Shown: positions 1 to 4,753 of the stretch, in pieces
Position numbering within the stretch: position 1 is the first letter of the stretch
Layout: the number at the start of each line of letters is the position of its first letter
Source: Halobacteroidaceae bacterium
Lineage (GTDB): Bacteria > Bacillota > Halanaerobiia > B1SED10-174
Direction of reading: 5' to 3'
Length of the DNA: 5,442 bases
NCBI GenBank assembly: GCA_003550445.1
Contig: PUKG01000289.1
Coordinates: 1-5,442 of the forward strand
Notes under the pieces: generated by a model
What the model was told of the DNA's origin: nothing
Seen by the model: the letters and a program-made list of their open reading frames with translations, nothing else
Database searches by the model: none
Made by a program: the position numbers and the translations under genes

Positions 1-2
1 AA

Positions 3-236
3 CTAATTGCCAAAGCCTGGGCGCAGCATTCAATTTTTGATATTAAGGCTGACCTTGAAGGAATATTTGAACAAATGATTAATTTTGTTTCAACCCTTCC
101 CGATGAGTGGTTTAATAGAACCTGGAGTTATGTAGGAAAAGAGGTAAATATGCAAGATTGGTTTGATTTCTTCCTGGATCATGATCGAAAACACATCAAA
201 GAGCTGAAAGCAATTAAAGGGAGGGGTAAGGAGTGA
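3..236 (+). CDS. DinB-like four-helix-bundle protein, C-terminal part (5' truncated by window)
   Basis: An open frame enters from the left edge and gives 77 residues before TGA at 234-236. The fragment is helical and rich in aromatic residues. It ends with a helix carrying H60 and H64 (in fragment numbering) in the context FLDHDRKHIKEL. That HD-x-x-H arrangement near the C-terminus is typical of the DinB/DfsB-like metal-binding helical-bundle superfamily, where it supplies two of three metal-ligand histidines. The third ligand would lie upstream of the window. Known members include thiol-dependent transferases and damage- or stress-induced proteins, and most are of unknown function, so no reaction is proposed. 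The stop codon overlaps the GTG start of the next gene (GTGA), which suggests translational coupling in an operon. The frame is certain; the family call rests on one short motif and is moderate. Confidence 0.6.
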   Translation, partial: LIAKAWAQHSIFDIKADLEGIFEQMINFVSTLPDEWFNRTWSYVGKEVNMQDWFDFFLDHDRKHIKELKAIKGRGKE

Positions 237-1627
237 AGGGACAGGAACGATTAGAACCCTGTTTTTGTGGCAGTGGACGGCCCAGAACAGAATGTTGTGA
301 AGGTTACAAAGGCCGGGTTTTTAATTTTACAGACATTAAATTAAATCGAGAAATCAGGGAAATAAGGGAAGATCTTTACGAGTTTCTCCTATCAGAACCG
401 GGAATGCTGGAAGAGGGTTTCGCAGAATCAGTTTTTTCCGATTATATGGATTATTCAGACCTGGTTGAAGACCAGGATTACCTTGAACTCTTCCTGGACT
501 GGCTGGCTTTTTGTTTTAAATACGAAATGAATAAAACCCCTTATTCTTTATTTTTGGAAAGGAAAAAGGAAAGTTTGCGACCAGACCTTTATTCAGAACT
601 CCTGCGTTGGAAAAAAGGATTTCTTTCCGCTTACAGGGTAAAAAGAATCCTTTTTGGAGGTGGGATGGTTCTGGAAGATGTTTTTTCCGGGAAGGTAAGC
701 TGGCTCTCATGCCCCGAAGTGCAGGATGCAATTGATCCCGGGGATGTTATGATTGCCAGACTTTTAAAAGCCGGTAACTGGAATGTAACCTTTTTAGATA
801 CCCTTGTTTTTCCTGGGATTGTTGAAGAACCACTGGTGCAGGATATAAGTGCCATGCGGGAAAAATTAACTGAATGGGGTTTTTCCTACAAATCCTGGCA
901 TTCCTTTTTGCGCCACCACGAAGAAATTATCCTCACCATTTTATGCGCATGTTTTGAGGACAATACCCAGGGGGAAAAGGAAAGGCAGGAATTTAAACAG
1001 GAGAAGGGTTTGGGAGCTGAAATTCGTGAATTTCTCAAACAACCCCGAAGGGACCTGGGTGAACATAGCCCCAGGGAGCTAAGTTTTAGCCAGGAAGGAA
1101 GGGAAAAACTCGAGTTGTTTTTTTCCCGCCTGGAAAGAGGAGATTATGATCGGAAAGGAATTGCCTTTTCAGGGATATCAAGAGAAATTAAAGATCTTCT
1201 TGGCACCGGGAGAAAAAAAGGAAAAGAATTTTCCTGGGATCAGGAAGAATATTTTGAGGAAGCCTGCCTATTAGCCAGGCGAATGGCCAGGTGCCATTTC
1301 CCTGGTGATATTGAAACAGCCATTTCTCTCTGGGAAGCATATAGCCTTAAAAGAAATCCCCTTATTCGCAAGTCGGGAACCTGGTCTGCTGCAATTGATT
1401 ACTTCTTTTCTAAAATAATTGGTTATCCCGAATCCCAAAAAAATGTCGCAGCCATTTATGGCGTATCCACGGCATCTATTAATAGTAAAATGGAACCTCT
1501 CGAGAATTTTATTGTTGAGGAATTTAAAAAGGCTGCTTTAAATCCAACCTTTCCCCAGGATGGGGGAAAATTAAAGGATTTACTTGAACTATTCCGTAGT
1601 TTTTCCCAGCAAAATAATAAAAATTAA
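233..1627 (+). CDS. SEC-C motif protein with C-terminal HTH/cyclin-like domain
   Basis: This encodes 464 residues from a GTG start at 233, with an SD-like GGGAGGGG at 219-226, 6 bases upstream. Residues 9-24 form a SEC-C zinc motif: C10-x-C12-G-S-G, then C21-C22. This motif is known from the SecA C-terminus and many stand-alone proteins, where it binds zinc and can mediate protein or nucleic-acid contacts. Residues about 90-205 resemble a module often found after SEC-C in Bacillota proteins (LLRWKKGFLSAYRV, then LEDVFSGK, then DPGDVMIARLL). Residues about 250-345 are charged and probably linker-like. Residues about 340-436 are helical, and 383-430 (TWSAAIDYFFSKI followed by SQKNVAAIYGVSTASINSKM) look like a helix-turn-helix of the TFIIB-cyclin or DUF6398 type. 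The protein is probably cytoplasmic, since there is no signal peptide or membrane segment. It overlaps the upstream DinB-like gene by 4 bases. A regulatory or nucleic-acid-binding role is inferred only; no enzymatic motif is visible. Confidence 0.85.
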   Translation: MKGQERLEPCFCGSGRPRTECCEGYKGRVFNFTDIKLNREIREIREDLYEFLLSEPGMLEEGFAESVFSDYMDYSDLVEDQDYLELFLDWLAFCFKYEMNKTPYSLFLERKKESLRPDLYSELLRWKKGFLSAYRVKRILFGGGMVLEDVFSGKVSWLSCPEVQDAIDPGDVMIARLLKAGNWNVTFLDTLVFPGIVEEPLVQDISAMREKLTEWGFSYKSWHSFLRHHEEIILTILCACFEDNTQGEKERQEFKQEKGLGAEIREFLKQPRRDLGEHSPRELSFSQEGREKLELFFSRLERGDYDRKGIAFSGISREIKDLLGTGRKKGKEFSWDQEEYFEEACLLARRMARCHFPGDIETAISLWEAYSLKRNPLIRKSGTWSAAIDYFFSKIIGYPESQKNVAAIYGVSTASINSKMEPLENFIVEEFKKAALNPTFPQDGGKLKDLLELFRSFSQQNNKN

Positions 1628-1660
1628 GATCATTAATTTACCTTTCCGGTGGGAAAATTC

Positions 1661-1667
1661 GAGGTGG
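1661..1667 (+). promoter_or_regulatory. Ribosome binding site deciding the HAD gene start
   Basis: GAGGTGG lies 5 bases before GTG at 1673. The competing in-frame GTG at 1649 is preceded by a pyrimidine-rich stretch without purine complementarity to 16S rRNA. This favours 1673 as the true start. Confidence 0.7.
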
Positions 1668-1672
1668 TCTTT

Positions 1673-2524
1673 GTGAAAGATGAGCTTTATATTTCTGACC
1701 TGGACGGAACTCTTCTGGATGGGAAAGCCAGGCTTTCATCGTTTTCCAGGAACGAATTGAATAAAATGATTAACCAGGGCCTTTCTTTTACAGTGGCCAG
1801 CGCCCGAAGTCTGGCTTCTATGCAAAGGCTCCTTTTTGGCCTGGATATTAAGCTTCCCGTAATAGAATTTAATGGGGCTTTTATCAGCGATTTTTCCACG
1901 GGAGAACATCTTCAGATTAACTCTATTGATTCTGGGGTAATTGATGAAATAATCCTTGACCTTGCGGGTTTTGGCCAGGTGCCCCTTATTTCCGGTTTTG
2001 ACGGGAAAAAGGATCGACTTTTTTTCCTGGAAATTCGTAACGAAGGTGAAGAGTGGTACATTAATGATCGCAAGGAGGTAAAAGACCCCAGGCTCGCCCG
2101 GGCCAAAAACCTGGAAGAAGCCCTGGGAACAGAAGTAGTTTGCCTGACTATAATAGATAAGGAAGAAAAACTAATAGATTTAACAGGGGAACTGGAAAAT
2201 AAGTATTCTAACGATGTGGAGATTCACCTTTTTGAAAACCCTTATTCTCCAGGCTGGCACTGGTTGACCATCCACGACAAAAAAGCTTCCAAGGATCAGG
2301 GGATCATTTCCCTGACCAAAATAACGGGGCATTCACTGGAAAAACTTACTGTCTTTGGGGATAACCTTAATGATTTAAAAATGTTTGCCCTGGCTCCAAG
2401 GGCTGTGGCTGTTGAAAATGCCAGGGATCAAATTAAAGAAGCGGCTAATTCTTTTACGGGAAGCAACGAGGAGGATGGAGTTGTCAGGTATATTTTAGAA
2501 AACTGGACCGGGAACAGGAGGTGA
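1673..2524 (+). CDS. Cof-type HAD-superfamily phosphatase (class IIB)
   Basis: The product is 283 residues, normal for Cof/YkrA-type haloacid dehalogenase phosphatases, which hydrolyse phosphate from small sugar phosphates, cofactors or similar metabolites in the cytoplasm. All four HAD motifs are visible. Motif I is D9-L-D11-G-T-L-L (nucleophile and acid/base Asp). Motif II is S43 in VASAR. Motif III is the Lys around 203-207 in DKKASK. Motif IV is G229-D230-N-L-N-D234 (Mg2+ ligands). The central residues, about 85-200, form the C2-type cap that sets the substrate, so substrate is unknown. The start is GTG at 1673, because GAGGTGG at 1661-1667 lies 5 bases upstream and the protein then begins in family style (MKDELYISDLDGTLL). 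An in-frame GTG at 1649 would add 8 residues but has no ribosome site. It follows the SEC-C gene by 45 bases and precedes a GNAT gene by 4. Confidence 0.93.
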   Translation: MKDELYISDLDGTLLDGKARLSSFSRNELNKMINQGLSFTVASARSLASMQRLLFGLDIKLPVIEFNGAFISDFSTGEHLQINSIDSGVIDEIILDLAGFGQVPLISGFDGKKDRLFFLEIRNEGEEWYINDRKEVKDPRLARAKNLEEALGTEVVCLTIIDKEEKLIDLTGELENKYSNDVEIHLFENPYSPGWHWLTIHDKKASKDQGIISLTKITGHSLEKLTVFGDNLNDLKMFALAPRAVAVENARDQIKEAANSFTGSNEEDGVVRYILENWTGNRR

Positions 2525-2526
2525 TC
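2516..2526 (+). promoter_or_regulatory. Full-length Shine-Dalgarno of the GNAT gene, containing the HAD stop codon
   Basis: AGGAGGTGATC is complementary over all 11 bases to the usual 3' end of bacterial 16S rRNA (GATCACCTCCT). The TGA at 2522-2524 inside it is the stop codon of the HAD gene, and the TTG start at 2529 is 7 bases after AGGAGG. A ribosome terminating on the HAD gene therefore sits exactly on the initiation site of the next gene. This explains how a TTG start could be used efficiently and supports translational coupling. Confidence 0.85.
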
Positions 2527-2528
2527 TT

Positions 2529-3089
2529 TTGGCCAGGATAAAATCGGTAAAAGTAAGCCTTTCCCATGGGGAATTGGAAATTTCCTCAATTCAACCTGGA
2601 GAAGCTAAGGATGTCCTGGAATTTCTCGAAACAATAACCGGAGAAACCGATTACCTTATTAGGGAACCGGGGGAGCTGAATTTATCAGAAAAAGAACAAA
2701 AGGAATTCATTGAAAACCAGTTAAAAGAAGAAAGGTCGATTTTTATAGGGGCCAGGGTTAATGACCAACTGGCAGGAACCCTAAGCTTCTCCAGTCCACC
2801 TCACCAAAGATATAGTCATCGGGGAAGCTTTGGAATGGCAGTTAGCCGCCGTTTTTGGAATTATGGAATTGGTTCACACCTTGTTCGGGCGATGATAAAG
2901 TGGGCTGAAAGTAAGGGTATTGAGAAGATCTCCCTGGAGGTTGACGCTGAAAACCACCGGGCAATAAAACTTTACAGGAAATTTGGTTTTGAACTGGAAG
3001 GTATCCTAAAAAGGAGCAAGAAAATGCTTTCCGGGGAGTACCGGGATGAACTTATAATGGCCAGGATTTTCCCTGGAAAAGGGGAGTAA
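2529..3089 (+). CDS. GNAT family N-acetyltransferase
   Basis: The product is 186 residues, the usual length for a single-domain GNAT enzyme, which transfers acetyl from acetyl-CoA to an amine. The acetyl-CoA-binding motif A is at about 101-127 (FGMAVSRRFWNYGIGSHLV). In it the Q/R-x-x-G-x-G signature appears as W110-N-Y-G113-I-G115, a substitution common in the subgroup with a 'YWGKGIG'-like loop. Motif B follows with LEVDAENHRAIKLY (about 136-149) and the typical GFELEG turn (153-158). The closing strand RDELIMARIF is also typical. It resembles RimJ/RimL- and YkkB-like enzymes, but the substrate (ribosomal protein N-terminus, amino acid, or drug) cannot be told. The start is TTG at 2529, preceded by a perfect SD that overlaps the HAD stop. 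It is the last gene of the left block. Confidence 0.9.
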   Translation: MARIKSVKVSLSHGELEISSIQPGEAKDVLEFLETITGETDYLIREPGELNLSEKEQKEFIENQLKEERSIFIGARVNDQLAGTLSFSSPPHQRYSHRGSFGMAVSRRFWNYGIGSHLVRAMIKWAESKGIEKISLEVDAENHRAIKLYRKFGFELEGILKRSKKMLSGEYRDELIMARIFPGKGE

Positions 3090-3114
3090 AACCTTTTTAT
3101 TTGGCTGGGTTTTT
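3088..3114 (+). terminator. Weak candidate terminator after the GNAT gene
   Basis: AAAACC at 3088-3093 can pair with GGTTTT at 3108-3113, leaving a 14-base loop and a short T run (3110-3114). The stem is only 6 bp and mostly A-T, and it overlaps the stop codon. It may end the left operon, but a computed fold may not support it. Confidence 0.25.
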
Positions 3115-3124
3115 AAAAATTCCT

Positions 3125-3149
3125 TTGAAGGATTAACCCAAAATATAAT
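3125..3149 (+). promoter_or_regulatory. Candidate promoter upstream of the InlB-repeat gene
   Basis: A perfect -10 hexamer TATAAT lies at 3144-3149. The nearest -35-like element is TTGAAG at 3125-3130, giving a spacer of only 13 bases, shorter than the 16-18 preferred by the housekeeping sigma factor. At the preferred spacing there is no recognisable -35. Transcription from here would give a leader of nearly 190 bases. The same TTGAAG...TATAAT pairing, with a 15-base spacer, occurs before the next transcription unit. Confidence 0.4.
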
Positions 3150-3170
3150 ATTGTTTAAGCAGACATATAG

Positions 3171-3440
3171 AGAAAAAACCGTAAGGAGATAAAAATCCTG
3201 ATATTATCCGGGAGAGAATATGATCCCATTGATCTTTTTTCTTCACCTCAAATTTCCAGAGAATTTAAAATTTATCCAGGGTTAATGATCCAGAAATTTA
3301 AATTAAATCCGCTTAAAAAAATTCCCAGGGACAGGGTGGGGTCTTATGCAGCGCTACAGAAGCCAAATTATAGTTGTTCTGGGCCTTTTTTTGGCCATCC
3401 TGATTGCAGTTTTCGCCTTTATTGGAGGAGTAAAGGTTGA
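3171..3440 (+). other. Unexplained open frame with an orphan Shine-Dalgarno but no standard start
   Basis: The frame from 3171 to the TGA at 3438-3440 is open. AAGGAG at 3183-3188 is a good ribosome site, yet no ATG, GTG or TTG lies at usable distance. Only CTG at 3198 (9 bases after) or ATC at 3195 (6 bases after) could serve. From CTG it would give 80 residues starting with a protein-like stretch (ILSGREYDPIDLFSSPQISR, then EFKIYPGLMIQKF). The last third overlaps the 5' end of the InlB-repeat gene in another frame and looks non-coding. It could be a small gene with a rare start, a decayed gene remnant, a leader frame, or chance. I recognise no family in it. Confidence 0.25.
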
Positions 3441-3891
3441 AGTTGAGGTAACAATAGTTCCTTCTGAAGCAGGGGAGGTAGAAGGAGAGGGAAGGTATGG
3501 CTCGGGGAAAGAAGTAACCATTAAAGCCATTGCCAACCCGGGTTATATTTTTTACGAATGGCGCAAAAGGGGAGAAAGGTTTGCAACTGAACCAGAGCAT
3601 TCTTTTCAAATCTGGGAAAGAAAGCGCCTGGAAGCTCAATTTATGACTGTGGAGGAAGTTATAGAAGATTTGATTGCGGTTTCTGCTGAACCTTCCCATG
3701 GTGGAACGGTTTCTGCTGAACCCTATGAAGCTCATCCCAGTAAAATAACTTTGAGTGCTAATCCAGAGGAAAACTTTGAGTTTACCGGCTGGATTATTGA
3801 CGGGGAAGTCATAAAAACCAACATGGTTTATGTGGCTGATATTCACAAAGAAAAGGAGATTATTGCAAGTTTTGAAGAAAAAGAAGAATAG
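3346..3891 (+). CDS. Membrane-anchored protein with two divergent InlB B-repeat domains
   Basis: The product is 181 residues. The positively charged start (MQRYRSQ) is followed by one hydrophobic segment at about 8-28, with no clear signal-peptidase site. It is therefore probably a type II membrane protein with its bulk outside the cytoplasm. Two beta-rich repeats follow. Repeat 1 is at about 31-100, with GEVEGEGRYGSGKEVTIKA, then NPGYIFYEW, closing with LEAQF. Repeat 2 is at about 109-177, with GGTVSAEP, ITLSANP, FEFTGWIIDGE, closing with IIASF. This G-T-V / G-x-x-V-T-L-x-A / G-Y-x-F-x-x-W / A-x-F pattern is that of divergent InlB B-repeat ('bacterial repeat') domains, usually found in surface and adhesive proteins. 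With only two repeats and no LPXTG motif it is a small variant. The ATG at 3346 has GGGTGGGG (3334-3341) 4 bases upstream. A terminator follows, so it may be monocistronic. The binding partner is unknown. Confidence 0.85.
   Translation: MQRYRSQIIVVLGLFLAILIAVFAFIGGVKVEVEVTIVPSEAGEVEGEGRYGSGKEVTIKAIANPGYIFYEWRKRGERFATEPEHSFQIWERKRLEAQFMTVEEVIEDLIAVSAEPSHGGTVSAEPYEAHPSKITLSANPEENFEFTGWIIDGEVIKTNMVYVADIHKEKEIIASFEEKEE
3677..3722 (+). repeat. 16-bp perfect direct repeat within repeat domain 2
   Basis: CGGTTTCTGCTGAACC occurs at 3677-3692 and again at 3707-3722, exactly 30 bases apart and in frame. It encodes the duplicated VSAEP at residues 112-116 and 122-126. The intervening 14 bases are not conserved with what follows the second copy. 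It may reflect a short in-frame duplication or gene conversion in the repeat domain. Confidence 0.8.
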
Positions 3892-3923
3892 AACCAAAAA
3901 AAATATATAGTCATTACCTTTTT

Positions 3924-3948
3924 AATCCTGCCAGGGCAGGATTTTTTT
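3924..3948 (+). terminator. Rho-independent terminator of the InlB-repeat gene
   Basis: An 8-bp stem, AATCCTGC (3924-3931) with GCAGGATT (3936-3943), closes a CAGG tetraloop and runs into seven consecutive T (3942-3948). It begins 33 bases after the stop codon. This is the clearest terminator in the window and isolates the InlB-repeat gene from the genes to its right. Confidence 0.9.
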
Positions 3949-4095
3949 ATTTTGTAAAAAAAGAAAAAATCTTGAAAGGTGTAAATTTAAATAAATTAAG
4001 CAAAAACCAAAATCCAATAAACTTTTTAAATTATAAAATAAAAAATTAATAAAAAGGGCAAAATTTTTTTCAATAAAAAATGGTTTTTCCTTTTT
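3949..4095. other. Very AT-rich spacer
   Basis: About 147 bases dominated by A and T runs between the terminator and the candidate promoter. No open frame with a ribosome site, tRNA or stable hairpin is visible. An 8-bp inverted repeat, AAAAACCA at 4002-4009 and TGGTTTTT at 4081-4088, is mostly A-T, and its arms are 71 bases apart. The A-tracts could give intrinsic curvature or act as an UP-element for the downstream promoter; this is inference. Confidence 0.5.
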
Positions 4096-4122
4096 TTGAA
4101 GAATAATATTAGCAAATATAAT
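4096..4122 (+). promoter_or_regulatory. Candidate promoter of the GNAT-methyltransferase pair
   Basis: TTGAAG at 4096-4101 (four matches to TTGACA) and a perfect TATAAT at 4117-4122 are separated by 15 bases (16 if TTTGAA at 4095-4100 is read as the -35). Transcription would start near 4129, about 25 bases before the GTG start. The A/T runs just upstream suit an UP-element. The position between a terminator and an operon start supports it. Confidence 0.55.
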
Positions 4123-4153
4123 TTTTCAGGAATTTCCCCGGGGTGAGTTAATA

Positions 4154-4753
4154 GTGGAGATAAAAATAGAAGAAATTTCTGGAACAAACCTGTCTGAATA
4201 CGGAAAAATCCCCATTTCCTTTTCCACCAATATCATCCTCCAGGTTATTCCGCGAGTAAAAGGGATGTCGAGAATTGAATTTAAAGAAACCATATTGAAA
4301 GAACCGATTAAAGTAGATCATGATGCCTCTCCGAATCTTTCTCCTTTCAACTGGAAGGATAATTTTGATTTATCTAATTGGAGTTTCTGGTTGGCAAAAC
4401 AAGGGGAAAAAGCCGTGGGAGGAATTACCCTTGCTTTCTCTACTCCCGGGGTAAATATGCTGGAAGGACGGGAAGATCTCGGGGTAATCTGGGATCTTAG
4501 AGTAAACCCTGAATTTCGAGGCCAGGGTATAGGTAAAAAACTCTTTGTTACAGCCCTGGAGAGGGCCCGAGAACTTGGCTGCTCCTTTGTTAAGGTTGAA
4601 ACCCAAAATACAAATCCCATGGCCTGCAGGTTTTATTCCGAGATGGGGGGAGAACTGGGAGTTATAAACAGGTTTGCTTATAAAGATAACCCTCAAGAAA
4701 CAATGCTTCTATGGTACTTTTCTTTAAGGGAGGGGAAATTTTGGATCCCTTAG
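4154..4753 (+). CDS. GNAT N-acetyltransferase, streptothricin acetyltransferase-like
   Basis: The product is 199 residues, a single GNAT domain that uses acetyl-CoA. Motif A is WDLRVNPEFRGQGIGKKLF at about 113-131, with the complete R122-G-Q-G-I-G127 pyrophosphate-binding loop. Motif B is VETQNTNPMACRFY at about 148-161, followed by GGELGVINRFAY. The ETQN-x-N-x-x-A-C-x-F-Y block and the following L-G-x-x-x-x-x-x-Y are characteristic of streptothricin acetyltransferase (Sat)-like GNATs. Many housekeeping homologues share this signature without proven resistance activity, so the substrate is not assigned. The start is GTG at 4154 with GGGGTGA at 4140-4146; the SD overlaps an 8-bp CCCCGGGG palindrome (4136-4143). 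It is first in an apparent two-gene unit, and its 3' end overlaps the methyltransferase by 13 bases. It is not obviously a close paralogue of the GNAT at 2529-3089: the motif loops differ. Confidence 0.88.
   Translation: MEIKIEEISGTNLSEYGKIPISFSTNIILQVIPRVKGMSRIEFKETILKEPIKVDHDASPNLSPFNWKDNFDLSNWSFWLAKQGEKAVGGITLAFSTPGVNMLEGREDLGVIWDLRVNPEFRGQGIGKKLFVTALERARELGCSFVKVETQNTNPMACRFYSEMGGELGVINRFAYKDNPQETMLLWYFSLREGKFWIP

Noticed and set aside
1621..1639. Inverted repeat AAATTA/TAATTT after the SEC-C gene
   Set aside because: A 6-bp all A-T stem without a T run; the next gene is only 45 bases away and probably cotranscribed.
1649..1672. In-frame GTG at 1649 as the start of the HAD gene
   Set aside because: No ribosome site precedes it, the extra 8 residues are not typical of the family, and GTG at 1673 has GAGGTGG at ideal distance.
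3222..3240. GATC-CCATT-GATC followed by T run as a terminator or attenuator
   Set aside because: A 4-bp stem is too weak to be believable without support.
3220..3285. 21-codon frame starting ATG at 3220 with GGGAGAG nearby
   Set aside because: The peptide is a short hydrophobic stretch with no recognisable feature, and the competing frame looks more protein-like; too short to support.
3333..3341. AGGGTGGGG resembling the T-box antiterminator sequence
   Set aside because: It lacks the ACCGCG continuation, has no terminator or stem I around it, and sits at SD distance from the ATG at 3346.
3313..3897. 194-codon open frame on the minus strand
   Set aside because: It lies antisense to the InlB-repeat gene, begins with a low-complexity phenylalanine run made by the A-rich 3' end, and shows no domain.
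4002..4088. Inverted repeat AAAAACCA/TGGTTTTT as a small-RNA or mobile-element end
   Set aside because: Its 8-bp A-T-rich arms are 71 bases apart in a region of A and T runs, so it is expected by chance; no flanking target duplication or transposase.
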